DNA from: Lethocerus indicus | Taxonomy: Eukaryota; Arthropoda; Insecta; Hemiptera; Belostomatidae | DNA: 64,000 nucleotides | Assembly (NCBI GenBank): GCA_019843655.1 | Contig: JACDQD010000002.1 | Span: 1,188,585-1,252,584, forward strand | Direction of reading: 5' to 3' | Part shown: positions 24,335 through 37,808 of the stretch, one piece after another | Position numbering within the stretch: position 1 is the first letter of the stretch | Layout of the letters: every line of letters starts with the position of its first letter | The notes under the pieces: generated by a model | Databases searched by the model: none | What the model was told of the DNA's origin: nothing | Seen by the model: only the letters and a program-made list of their open reading frames with translations | Translations under genes and position numbers: made by a program

Positions 24335-27129
24335 TAGTTTGGCAAAGACGTAACCGGATTTACCTGCTCGACTTTTTCCTGTGTACGGTCAGAACAGTAA
24401 TCAGAAGGTTTAGTTCAAAAGAGACGGTCGGTATGAAAGAGGCTCCTGTTCGGGCAACTAATATAACGGAGGAGGTCTCCTCCAGGGCGGTCATTTGCGT
24501 TAATAAATCCAGCCGGAATGGAGTAGAGTAGAAACGACCGCTGAAGACGGTAATAACAAGACTTGAGTCTTTGTCCGCCTTTGAAACGAGGCCTAAACAG
24601 GCGGGCACCGATAATTATGAATGAGCCCGTGTAATTCATCTCCCGTCTCGCTATCCCCTCAAAATTCCACCCCTCTCTGCGATTAAAAGACCGCTCCGAT
24701 GTTTTCTCACTCCGGTTTTCTTTTTCCAATATAAAACGGGCAAAAAACATTTGGCGGCGATTAAAACTCTCCCCCCCCCACCCCATTCTCCTCCTTTGTC
24801 ATACAAATCGTCGGCCTTTTTTCTATCCTTTATACCGGTATTCATCGGAAACGATTTAATAACAACCCTCGATTTAAATAAAAAGAAAAACGTCAAAAGC
24901 GAGGTTCGAATTAAATTTTTTATGACAAAAATTTCTCCTCCTCCTCCTCCTTCATCCCTTGTTTCCGCTCGCTTCTCTTCCTCCTCTAAGAAAAAGGGCG
25001 ACGATAAATGATGATTTGTACGGGGAAAATGAGCTAGGCAGTTGGAAGGTTGAGTATGAAACGGTGCCCGTTTTTAATGGGCAAACTTTACCGATTATCC
25101 ACGCGTTTAGAGCCGATGCCGTGGAGGGCGGTCCAATGTTTTCCCCTGGAAAATAAGCGGAGACTTCCATAATTGTTGAATGAATATTCTATTTAAATTT
25201 TCATACCGTTATCTTCTCCGGTCTTAATTTTCATTTAACGCGGTCCGAAATCCCTTTTAAATATGGCTAGTCGGCTGTAGAAATGAAATAACTTTTGGAC
25301 GTGGCTTTGAAAGAACCTTCGATCGGTAAAGGCACAAAAGGGATTTTGTTCTCTTCCAACCTGCCACACCTGCAGGGCGATGAAAACGGTCTTTTATCGT
25401 TTATTCGAAATATTGATAATTTAAGAAGGAGACCCTTACCGGCTTAAGACACCGCCGGGCAAATGGGATATTGCTCGGAGCGTAGAAAATATGGAAATAA
25501 ACGGGGAATAAAGGAGGAAGCGAACGACGAAGGGTAGAAGAGAAAGCGCGGAGGTGAACCTCCGGCTACACTTTTTTCCATTAGGGCCGGCCAATTTAAA
25601 CCGAGGTCGTCGGAAGTGTCCACCTAAGGGAGTGGAGGCGAAAACACGCGCGAACCCGGTATGAATAGACGTCGTTTTCCTATTCATAAACTCTTTCATA
25701 ATTCCGCGACCTCCTCGTCCCTTTCGCAGAGCAGGTAACGCGTGCAAATATCCGGCAAAGAAACTGAAGATGACAATGTGCCGGTTTCAAATATGAAGAG
25801 TATCAGGACCCGGATTCGAACACGGCTCAACTATACTATTCGTTTTCTGAATTGGTCTTGTTAGAAATCCCCGCAACTATACTTGTCCCTCATTAGGACC
25901 CGGGCTTTGAGGTCCCACCGCGAATCTTCAAGACCCTTTATCCCTCGTCTCCTTCTAAGAGCTCCGTTCCGTGTTCGGCCCCCCAGCCGGTAGCCGTACT
26001 GGACGTTAAAAAGACATTCTAATTTCAGTCGTCTGCCCAGAGAAAGTCCGTATTTCGTGGTAAATAACGAGCGGGCGCACTTAACCAGTTCGAATCCCCG
26101 GTCCGAGCTTCTGATGTTCTGAAGTAGCGCCCTTTCGTTTAGTTAATTTCTGTAAGACCTGACCAACGATTGCGACTTGATACTCCAAAGTAATGGTTTC
26201 TATTTACCCCAGTAATACTGGAATTTACGAATTAAGATCAGCTCTAACTATTAAACCAAGTAGTCAGTTGTGGTTTATCAGTGTGCGATGTAACGAATTT
26301 CCTTTCCAAAAATATTCCACTAGATATCGAAACAACGTATTATCGTTTCATATCTGCAGTCGGACGGCTACTTACACGTTTTAAGGACTCGAATATTGAA
26401 GAACTCGAAACCAATAAGTAGGATTTAGAAAGGGGCAATAAAATTCCCTCGGGGAGATGTTGAAGAACGGCTTCCGAAACTGCTGTATGACCGTAAGTAT
26501 TGAGATACATTCAGTTTAGGAGGGACAGACCGAAGGTTGTAAAGTGCTCGTTTAACGGGCTCGATTTATTAGGGGCTGCTCCCCGGGACTATGAAATCTA
26601 ATTCGTAAAACGGTTTTACGACCGAGTACACTTTATGCGCAACTATGAAAGCTCGGAGCGACCGTTTAATATCAGGTATATAAGATTAAATACTCGGCTA
26701 TCGTTTTCGGATATCGGAACTTGATTATAATCACTTGAATGTAAAGTATTTGCAGCAAGATGTAAATATAAATTTTTAGGAATCCCGAATTATTTCCGGC
26801 AATTCCTCGGCCTACAACGAACCGCCTAGTTGTGACTAGTCTTGGTCGTGGACCATAATTGAAATATTCTAATTTTTTAAAGATATCTAAAAATTGAATG
26901 ACAAAGTAATTATTCATCGGCTAAAAGCCGAGACAAGTGATGAAATACCAAACCCTCGCTAACTTCAAAAGTCTGAATTACGGCAAGGGGTGCTTTTAGC
27001 CCGACGAAAATTCGCTACTAACGAGAAAAATCAGAAGTACGCAAAGTGAGAACATTCTTGCTATAAAATCGAATAGACCTATTCGTGTTCAGTTATCTTT
27101 CCTGTACTCCATGAAAATTATGGATAATT

Positions 27130-27132
<3 letters not shown>

Positions 27133-27171
<39 letters not shown>
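27133..27171. repeat. (TA)n array
   Basis: About 39 bp of pure AT alternation, followed by acatgtatatatgtat and a GA-rich tract to about 27260. Confidence 0.95.
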
Positions 27172-27178
<7 letters not shown>

Positions 27179-27731
27179 ATATGTATTTCCGTGTAGAGAT
27201 AGAGACGAGAGAAGGAGGAGTGTATTGCGTGTCAGTGGGTGAAAGAGAGAGATAGAGAGGGTGAGGTGGAGGAGGCCACTTGTCCATTAGGTTTATTAAA
27301 CCAGAACTGGCCTCAATAGGCAGCCCCTCCCCAAACTCTCATGCCATCCCCTATCATGACAGCCAGGGAGGTTATTGGCGAAGGAGCCACTGCCGAAGGG
27401 GAGTACACCCAGGTTGGGGTCGAGCTGAAGGGCATCACGATTGGGGGATAACGAGCCGACCGGACAAACGTCCTCTCTTCGCCCAATTTAATCTAATAAC
27501 GGGATTGGGTAAGAAGAAAAAGAGGACGGGAAGACCTCCCGGCCCGGTCGCAAAAACCGGCCTTTCGCCCGTCCCCGGCCGTAGCTTATCGCAAGATTAA
27601 CGACTCGATAACTTTCAAACGTCGTTTGTACACATCGGTCCGAACGGTTTAAAAAATCGAACCGACAATAATTTTCTTTCTCTCCACATCCATTTCGCGA
27701 TAACTACGAATTATGTCGGTGCAATATTTTC

Positions 27732-27823
27732 TATCTAGTCTCGGTTCGGTCACTCGCCATCTTCAGTATCTGTTTTCTGCGAAATGCCACAAAAGCAAAA
27801 CAGGTATTCCTGAAACTAGATAC
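27732..27823. repeat. Hairpin repeat family, short variant (H3)
   Basis: The unit contains ggttcggtcactcgccatct followed by tcagtatctg, the reverse complement of the family core (cagatactgaagatggcgag). It is bounded by an inverted pair, tatctagtctcgg at the left and ctgaaactagata at the right. It has lost most of the long arms of the other copies. Confidence 0.55.
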
Positions 27824-30270
27824 GTCTTTGCCTGGAAATAACCTTCCTGGGCGGGGGGAAAATGAGAACGGTAAATATTTTTAAATTTACTGAACGAGTT
27901 TTATTTTTTTTTCTCGGGTGAACGAATTAATCGCCCGCGGGATCCCTCCCATGTTCATTATGTCGCGGAGGGGGCGAAGCCCTTTCCCTTCGCGACCGCC
28001 AATGAAAGAAACACATTAAAAGCGAGCCCAGCCCTCCCTACATATTCATTAGGCCCGGCCCCAACCGGTCGAACAATTAAGGGAATTTAGTATTTCTACC
28101 CGAAAAGTATATATTTTGCAGCGTACAGGCCCCTCCTCTTGTCACGGAAGAGTTTCCATAATGAAAACTGTGATTTAGGAATAATTGTATTAAGTTTTAG
28201 GGGGGGGGGCACCGGTGAAAATGATTGCCCCTTTAATTATAGGAACAATCCCCTCCGTAGGGGAAACCCTTCATTTTTGTTTGCGAAGTGGTTTTAGTTA
28301 TTTCGCTATTTCGTTTTATGAAAAATATAGTCAGAAATTTAAGTACGTTCGCTGCCAACTATATTATCCTACATTTTTGTATCGTGTTGGAAGTAGGAAA
28401 ATATTTTTTAGGTTTTAGAGCTGGAAGCTATTCATCGTTGGACGCCCCAATAAGTATTCAATACTTCGATATGTTACAATTTGATCTCGAACACCCCCAG
28501 TTAATTAGTAACCGAGAATATAATCTCTGTTCTTTATCGTCCATTTCACGTGATGCATACTGTACGTATACCCGGGGACCGTCCCCCCCCCCCAACCGTC
28601 ATAAACGTAGTTAATCATACAATTCAATCCTCGGGGCTTGCGCCGGGTTTACGACCGAATTATACCATTACGGGCTCCCCCCGGAGTTATAAACTGTAGG
28701 ACATTCCTGTAGGACGATCGGGCGTCATAAATTTGGACAGAGTCGACGGTAGAAGGGCGCCATCGCTCGCTTCGATATTAACGATCCGAAGGGCCGTCTG
28801 ACAGCCGCCACACCCGGGAGTTACCCGGAATTTGGCAGGTTTACGCCAGTCTGGACGACAAAAACCGAACAAAAATAAAAGCGACTAAAAAGCAAAAAGT
28901 AGAATAAAAAGAGGCGGATAGTGCGCACCGCGTACGCGGCCCCGAACTTGCGTGTAAACTATCTGATTTGGAGGTCAAAATTTATCGCTTCCGGACAGTT
29001 TTTCCGCCCACCCCCTCCTTCCACCCCTCCTTTTATTACCGGCCTGCCCCATCGACGGTCTCTTAATGCATGCGCCGGCCGGTGTGAACGATGCTCGCGC
29101 CCGATAAGTCCCCGGCCAAACCCCCCCCCACAGGTAAACTTGATGATTCACACCTCGTTAAACGACAATATTTTCTTTTCGACTAAATCGTTCAAGCCGG
29201 GACGACTGGGCTGCCACAATTTTGTGGACACTTGGAGGAACGATGAACAAATTTTTGAACAAATTCATTTTGGGTTCAGGTATCCTGATCGGACGGCCGG
29301 TGGGTCGGAGAATATAAACTTCATTTCTGCTCCCAGAATTGGTCCGGAAATCATAAAAAGCCAATGTTAATTTTCTAAGGAGAGTTAACACAACGCTGCC
29401 TCTATATATATACACATGCATTCAGAAAACTCGCTCGTAGAAAATACGAAGCGCAGCAACCTTTTTTTTGGCGTGCCAAAACGTATTTTGAATCTACGTA
29501 AATAGGCCACCGATTTCCCGATAAACCCGACACTAAATTCGTCCCCAACTTGGGGACCTGGGAGGATACAGTTCGGCGTACGTTATTTCGGTAAGCGTAC
29601 AAGTACCGGAGTACCGTGTCTCTCCGTCTATTAGCCGTATCTACGCTACAAAATGATAGGGTAAACACCGCTGACTGTGTGCACACCGACTGGGCACCGA
29701 TTGATCGGAATCGGACCGGCATACACTGCCGATATGCACAATATACAAGTACCACATAATCCAATATTGCGAAGTTACAATAAAAGTATTATCTATTTGC
29801 GTTTAAATTGTATTTAATAAGTTAGCGACGGCGTGCAGAGGGAGAAATTGGGGACTGCCCTTGTAATAAATGAAAACAAAAATTAGTATATATATATATA
29901 ATATACTCTAGAATAGAAATACAAGGGCTGAAGGACAGGAACGACCGGCACATCTTCGAATATTTCATTTGTCACGTCGGGGCAAGATATCAATCAATAT
30001 GACGTCCATATATACGACGGTTTAGATCAAGTGCAATTTCTTTGTGCTGAAAACTCGGTATGGAACTAGATGCACTTTCCACTTGAAGAGGTTCGTCTTC
30101 ACATAGAGTTCGGCGTCACTCAGGTGCAGGTTATTCGAGCATTTATCAACCATTTAAATACACAACTTGTTTTCTGTTCTTTATCCTGAAAGTTAAGTTA
30201 GAAAATGAGATATTTTACGGTGTTTTGAACTCGCGGGCGAAGACACTCATGCGTAAAGCGTACCGGTCCC

Positions 30271-30273
<3 letters not shown>

Positions 30274-30328
<55 letters not shown>
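30274..30328. repeat. (TA)n array, first of a close pair
   Basis: About 55 bp of pure AT alternation, 126 bp upstream of a second such array. Confidence 0.95.
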
Positions 30329-30331
<3 letters not shown>

Positions 30332-30451
30332 TAACAACCGACAACCAGCGATGGCGGAAGTCTAAACCTATTAAAGTGTCACACCCAGAGAAAAGGGCCG
30401 GAGGGAGGATATCACCGACATAAAGAAGCTTCAGTTAAGGGCAAATGCCGA

Positions 30452-30454
<3 letters not shown>

Positions 30455-30500
<46 letters not shown>
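30455..30500. repeat. (TA)n array, second of a close pair
   Basis: About 46 bp of pure AT alternation, followed by a purine-rich tract (aaagggaggggaggagga). Confidence 0.95.
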
Positions 30501-30504
<4 letters not shown>

Positions 30505-33500
30505 GGAGGGGAGGAGGAGGGCTTTCCCTTCCTGAAGCTGCGGAGTTCGTTAGGGCGTAACAATCAAGTGAGGCGGATTCAAGAATGAAGGGCCTTATTC
30601 CTTCTCTTCCGCTCGTCCCAGCCGGCCTTTCATAGCCGGCGGAATTCAGACAGCGAGACGGCGCCTATTACGGTTAAAATGTTCCGAACCCCGGTTGAAA
30701 TGGAAGACGTCTTGGGGGTGGGGGGGAGAAAATTGAGTTTTGAAATTACGCCGGGTCGGATACACGCCCGTGTATCCCAACGGCGAAGGGATGGTGGAGG
30801 GCCTGAAAAAAAATAAGATTCACGAAAAAATTTTTGAAACACTACCCTTTTGAAGGGGACGAATTACATCGAAATAATTATTTAGCGGCGAGTAGTGAGA
30901 TATTTTAAAAGGCTCAGAGCCCGGCGGAAAAGTAAACGGGCAATAATTCGCTGCCAGAAACTGGTAAGAGGCCGAGGACTTCCGGTAGGGGCGCCATTAA
31001 AGGAAGTCCGCAAGTATCGGACACACTCGACGGGAAGACCGAGAAGAGCTATTCTTCAAATACTTCCCCTCCCTCTCGCCCAAACAGTAACTAATAGCGA
31101 CCCACCCTCAACCTCTACAGGAAGGCAACCCTCCTCGAACACTGCACTGCTCAGTTACCGAACTGAAACTAGACAATAATTTAACGCTCAAACTTTGAAC
31201 AAGTAAGAAAGAGTAGAGGCAGAAAACTCCCAGCCTTATAATACTAAAAATGAAATGAGATATTAATGGGGAATTATATCTTCGACCCCCTGAACTAAAA
31301 CCGAGCATCCTCTTATTAGAACACTGCTGTTGTGAATTATATTCGGACAAGATGCCACACGGGCAGTCAATGGCGAACAGCCGAAACCGGTCTATGCGAT
31401 GATCACTATCAGCAAATTTTGAATAGAACGTGTTAAGTTAATAGGTGGAGGATGGGCGAACATTCGTGAAAGTTCTAGACACGGAGTGGAAAGCGGAGAA
31501 ATATTTATTTTTTCATTAGAGCCAAGACCATAAAACATTTTGGTGGCGGGAAGGGCCGTTCTCGAGGAAGAACTACGGTCTTCTGATAATGTTTCACTCC
31601 ACTTAATTAAATGTAGCTCTTTCTGTCTGGCTCGCTTTCCCCCCCCACCCCCCCACCGGTTTCATTCCCGCTCCCCGTTTGGCCGACTCCTATCATTCGT
31701 TCGCGTTCCCCTTCATTACTAATCGAGTTTATTGCCCGTCCGGAGATATATGGGGACAATGGGGGGTTCGTTTCACGAAAAAGAATTATTTTTGGGAAAT
31801 TATTGGACCCTCCCCCCCCACCTACATCCGAAGCAACAGAAGGCCAAAAAACGAAATTTGATGAAAACGAAGGATATTCCGGAACTAATTTAGTCGATAT
31901 CATTTTTATGTATTTCAAGTAAATTCCCTCAGATTGCTTGGCGCCACACAATTTGAAGCGCTCTTCAGGATGTAATGTTAACATATCACACGCTTGGAGT
32001 AGTTTTTACAGAAAGCGGTTTTCATTCCTCCGGAAGGTCGATTGTTATTGCTGTTTGTTTAAATATTTTCTCCCCGTTTAATTTTTTTTTTTGTCTCGCC
32101 CAGTCTGTTTCAGTGGAGGCGTTACATGTAAAGCGTGTGGTGTGGGCCGGGCCCTGCCGAGTAGTCGCGCGACAACCGCTCATTTATTTAAACTGACGTT
32201 ATCCGACCAACTATCTTTCAGATAAGAAAGGGAAGAAGCGGGTTTAGCGCCCGCCCGGCTACACGATACACATAAACTAAATATATATATATATTTATTC
32301 CGGGAATGGATTACGCTCCTCCGGCGGTGTCCGCCCGTGGGGACTTTTACTCCCCCTTTCGACTTTACAACCCCTTCTGGGTTTTATTATTGCCGATAAT
32401 TAACCGGCGTGCCGCGTGATAACCTCGCACACGAAACGCGATAGCAATTTCCCCCTGTCTCGTTATTACTGTATTTTGTTTTTCCGTTTTCAGTCAGCTA
32501 AAGCAATAATAACGCTTTAGCCGGGTGCCAAGTCCAGTGGAACAATCATCGGGGTATTTCCAATCTGTTTTCAATTCTTGGATAGGCCTGGAATTTTATT
32601 TCTATACATTTCAGCAAAACGTTTTATTACAATATACAATAGGAAGATGTAAAGTTGCTCGTATGCATTCCGGACTTACACACTCTCTCTCTCTCTCGTG
32701 TTTCTCTCTGCACATTGGGAATCTCTCCACTTTTATTGGGCCCTAATCCCTTCAGGAATTAGCAGCTTCCATTCCATCCCTCAATTCGCAACACCTTTCC
32801 CACCCACTTCATCTTACTGAAAATCTCGAACGCCGCCAATAGCGCCCTTCTGAGTAAGGGCAGGAGCGGGAGCACCATAATTGGGCGATATAATAACAAC
32901 AAATTGTAGTTACGACTATAAATAAATTTTTAAAAATTGAATTTTTCGGTTAGGTTATAGCTAGGACATTATGGGTCCAGTTCGTTCTGGAGTTATTTGA
33001 GATTTTCAAATTTTCCCCAACGCCGAAAATCGACCGAACTGAAACTTTATCTGAACAGCGCAATTTACATAAATATTTGTTCAAATTTTCAAAGCACGAG
33101 TTGACATTCTTTTGAAACTTCAAACTGTGATTTCTACAGAGTGTTCTAGGGGGTTGCAATATACGTCTTAATCGTAATTCAAATTTGCAACTGCGACGGT
33201 CGATATCCGCACTCCGGTATTTGGGCCTACGACGGTGGGCCGTTCTATATTTGACAGTTCGATAAATAAGGGAAGCGGCCCGCGCTGGGCCGAGTGATAA
33301 AAATTGAAATTACGGTTCGTTTGCCAGATGGAGCCGATAAATAGTTGATGGGGGACCGGCTGGTCTCTGTGTCCCCCTTAAATGGGCTCGGCGACGAGCT
33401 TGCCCAAGGGGGTGGGTGGGGTTGAGCAGGCCCATCGCTGTATACACGCTGCTATGAATTTTTGAACGGCTTTCGTGCCGAGGACAGTGGGGTTAAAAAT

Positions 33501-34686
33501 TGAAGCTAACGACCTTTTTCAGAGGAGTGAAAGCGAGAGCCATGAAAAAAAAGGGGGTCAGCCAGCGCCTATCATCAAACCCCGGACTTTACCCCCCACC
33601 CAACCCAACGGGGTAACGCGAGTTAAGTTCACCCATAAGACTTTTTGTAGATCTGCGATTTTGAGCACCCAGGACCGGCCCGGAAGTTTTCAACAAATCG
33701 TCGACACCGAAGAGATCCTAGCACAAATACCCTCCACTGTAGGGCGGGAACTAAGGGCTCTTCGTATTAGAAGGCCGCGGAGAGGAAATCAGCCGTCGAC
33801 GTAGAGACGAAATACTCTAAGCGGAAATTCAAATTCGGTCCATAGAGAGTATTTAAAGTCGCAAAATTCCAGTTCCCGAAGTTCCACTCCCGCCTTTCTC
33901 CTCATCCTAATACACGTCCGAAGTCTTAACTGTTCTCATGTCCGAAAAGTGTCACCATTGGGCGGTTTCTTTTATCAGGTCCTTCACGCACAAAACGATA
34001 CATTCAACCATTCTACTAATAACTATAAGTAGTTACCCGATGGCAGTATTATTCCGTTAGTAATATCAGTGTACACAGTTCGGAACCTATTAGAAATAGG
34101 TAGTTAGTTTATTAGTAATTAATGGACTACACAATCGTGGTTTCGAACAATAACGATGATCGTATTCCGGGCGAATGCCGCACCTTTTACCATTCTAAGC
34201 ATTCTAAGTCATCCGGTTCTTCGGATTAACCCGATTCTGCCGTATTTTGCCAGGAAATCGCGTTTCGGTTTGGTGTACAGCAGTCGCGTACACATTCGTT
34301 CATCAAGTTGCACAATATTTGCATTAAACGTCGGTCCAATTAGACGGGCCTTCATTAATTAAAAAAAAAAAAAAAAAATTCGTCGCAGATTATTTGTATT
34401 CGCTTTTTGCGCTCCGTTTCCGCCTCGAACGATACATTTTTTTTTTTTTACAAACACCGGCCAAAACGGGCCAAAGGAGTACAACGAATTTCACGGCAAT
34501 TATATACCACGCGGAAAGGGCCGAGTATGTAAACGTTGTTTCAAATTATTGGCATAAAAAAAAGGGTTAAACGACGGGCAAAACACGGGGCAAAAATATC
34601 ATTTAAATAATAAAATAGTTTCAAATCGATGTCGCCTATCGATTTAGTAAGGGGCCCAATAAAACTGGACATAAAATAGCATTAGT

Positions 34687-34749
34687 CATATATATATATA
34701 TATATATATAATAAGTATAAATATATATAAAATAAATAAATATAAATAT
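34687..34749. repeat. (TA)n and AAATA-type low-complexity tract
   Basis: A short TA array (about 34687-34711) is followed by repeated aaatatata / aaataaataaa units. Confidence 0.85.
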
Positions 34750-36843
34750 GTATAACTGAGAAATAAAAACGAATAGGTAGCGATTAGATCAGAACGAAAG
34801 CTGTCAGAATAGACAAATAGACCGGTCATGTCTATGTGTGACTCAGGGTGACTCGTATTTTTAATAGGGCCGTGGCTCGGATGCCTGACAAGCTCGCATG
34901 TTCCCGGGTTATTCCTTTTCCGTTTTATATTTTTTTGTTTGTTGTCGCCCGTAGACCTTCTGGCGTCAATCCATTAGAGTAATTAAACAATAAAACGTGC
35001 CCGGCGCGTAGGGGGGCGGTCAGCTGCCCGAATGCCACTGTCGTGTGCCCCCTCCCCCTCCCCTTCCAGGGCGGTACATTCGAGGGCCGTACACGCATAT
35101 CGCCTACCTACAGTGATATGACCGCTTTCGAACCGTCACGAAAGCATATTAGGTATGTATATATAAACCGAATGTATGTGTGTCGAATGCGTATTGCAAT
35201 GTACGTGCATATAATTTGGCATCCTACAACTTGGAGGCCAACAACCTCCAGAATAGGTAGTACTGTTGAATAATTTTTTCACACCTATGACTATTAATAC
35301 ACCGAGCGGGAACTGTAGTCGAATAAAAGGTGTTCTAGACTGTAAGCTAGGAATGAACTTGATTTCTCTACAATGCTTGAACTGTATTAACAGATCGTTT
35401 TCCCGTATCCAATAATATTTTGATGTGGCACGAGAGCGCTCTTCGGCCGTTAACGCTGTCGACTTTTATCCGAAGGGCCTAATGAAACCTCCGTTATCGA
35501 TATGCCGGCGGGTCGGGCGTTCGAGAAATGAGGTACAAAGAGATAGGAAGAGAAAGGCGATATAGCGAGTGCGAGAGCGAGCGAGAGATATGGAAAGGGC
35601 CCGAAGGGCGTTAGGGATATGGGGGCAGGGGGATGCCCTCATCGCATCTGTTAGCGTCCGCGCCTCCGACCTTTAGTGATCAATTTTACAATCTTTAGAG
35701 ATCCAGCCCGTCCTATGTCAGAGCTTCCCCAACTTTATCATTCCCCTTCTCCTTCTTCCTTTTTCACCGCACCCTATCTGTCCCGCAAACACCCTCTATC
35801 CGGCCCTAGCCAACAACGATTCCTAGGTCAATAATCGTCTACGTCGGCCCGAACTACAGTTATTCCTACGCTATATAAAAAATATCCACGCTATATATAA
35901 TTCAACCCCTAAGATCCGAACAAATACTTATTAGTCCTGAGGACTTGGTATGTGGAGAAAAGTGGAATAACCCTACCTTCGAGAAGTCTACGCCTGTGGC
36001 AGCAGGTTGCACATACTTTTAATTTAAATATAAACCATCGAATAGCTAACAATAAAAATTGCCGACTAATATTTCTTATAAGATTTATGTTTATATCGTA
36101 ACTAGAGACAGTGAATAATTTCGACAGGAAATCTCTGACGATTGTACTCTTTAATAGGACGATATTTATAGTGCCAATTTACCTGTCAACATATATACAA
36201 TACCCGACGAAACAGATGGGAAGGGGAACTTATCGAAATTCTCTTAAATCTCTAAAAAAACACATAATTTCTCCGTTTTTAATCTATTCCATTTATCTCA
36301 TCACGACAGCCGCCAAGGTTGCGTGTTCAGGCCGGTCGCGTATAACTCATGTTACAATACTTGTCTTCAATTATGTCGAAATTTTGATTCGTACCGACAC
36401 CATTGCCCAGATGAGATAACAACAATATCCAATCGATACACCTCGTAAATCAGTTTCACTTTTTCACGAAGAATTCAATTAAACGATTACAAACAATCGG
36501 CGCCGTTTTTGCGGAATAAAGTTAACGTAACCTCAACTGAAATTGGTTGATTCATTTTTGAATTATGGAAAAAAAAATCTTGTCCAATGCTTTGGTTTTT
36601 CTCCTTGCTGTACGGAGAAAATACACTTTGTTAAATAAATTATACACTTTTAGGTTCGGATATGAATATTTCAAAAGTCCAGAATGACTGCCGAACGGTA
36701 AATTCCAAATTGTCTACCACAGTACAATCCACTTTTTCGACCCTCGCGATCAGTCATATTTCTAGTAAATACACGGTGTAAATATTATAAAACTCGGCAA
36801 ATAGCCTTTTTCTTCGAGGAAAAGCGTTCGATAGGCAGCCGGT

Positions 36844-36863
36844 TAGAGAGAGAGAGAGAGAGC
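36844..36863. repeat. (GA)n array
   Basis: About 20 bp of GA repeats. Nothing else is notable. Confidence 0.9.
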
Positions 36864-37260
36864 AGTATATCGGTGTGGCAGAACGGGGTTCGGAGAAAAG
36901 TAAGAATGCCCTTGAGGCGGCGCCCAATTACTATGATTACAGACGTCCTCAATTGGCCGGATGAAACGCGCCGCGGCGACAGAAAGTTATACCCAACTCG
37001 GTGTTTCGATTCAATTAAATAAATTGATTTTATTTGGAGAAACCCGGCTTTGTTTAGAGGGGCGATTTAATGAACGGCGGGCCCCTAACCCCCTATTCCG
37101 TATCTGGCGAAAGTTTAATGAGCGTTGTACTTCCCCCCTCGTGTAAATATCCACTCTCTTTATAATAAATAACTAGAAACTAATATAAAGTGTAAATCAA
37201 CGATCGTAGCACTTCGGGCCGTTGTAATAGTTAGTTATTTACAGATAAATTATGTATGTA

Positions 37261-37808
37261 TTTGGTTGACAACTAAGTAATTGCGGAATTCACCAACAAG
37301 TGGCGTCGTACATATTTTTAAGTACGTCAACAACTTTGCACAGATAAGATTCTTCGATATGTTATTATTTGGTCCTTTCTGAAATATTCGGTATAAAAAA
37401 AATTACAGTGCATCGTGTGTGTGTGTGTGTATAAAAAGCTAAAACACGGTGAACCAAAATGAGCATTTCTGTCACAAGGTGTTAATGCCTCGCGGGCTCA
37501 TAAAAGTTGTACGCCGTGTACGGTGATGAAGCCTTAAAAGAACTTCAGTGTCGGTACCGTTTCGCGAAATTCCGGTCGGGAGATTTTTTATTAAAAGATG
37601 AGGAGCGCTCTGGACGTCCAGTGGAGGACGATGATGACCAAATAAAGGCCATTATCGATTCGGATCGCCATAGTTCGACAAGGGACATTGCAGAGAAGCC
37701 GAATATATCTTGCACGTGCATTCAAAACCATCTACGACTTATCTGTGCAAAGATGTTGACGTACTTAAAAATATGTACAACGCTACAATTACTTAGTTGT
37801 CAACCCAA
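37261..37808 (+). mobile_element. Short mariner derivative 3, flanked by TA, with an internal (GT)n array
   Basis: The left end tttggttgacaactaagtaa and the right end acttagttgtcaacccaa lie between TA dinucleotides (37259-37260 and 37809-37810). The 548-bp body has an open frame from about 37507 with the best preserved mariner N-terminal sequence of the four: KFRSGDFLLKDEERSGRPVE and RDIAEKPNISCTCIQNHLRL. The frame ends in the right terminus, with no catalytic domain. A (GT)n stretch near 37417-37431 sits in the 5' leader. The right arm has lost about 17 bp relative to copy 2. Confidence 0.92.

Noticed and set aside
26085..26110. Second T-loop-like motif (agttcgaatccccgg)
   Set aside because: There is no matching acceptor stem or box A at tRNA distance on either strand.
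33475..33804. 109-residue plus frame with a charged C-terminal part (RELRALRIRRPRR)
   Set aside because: There is no homology I can name and no splice or start context; it is within chance expectation for the window.
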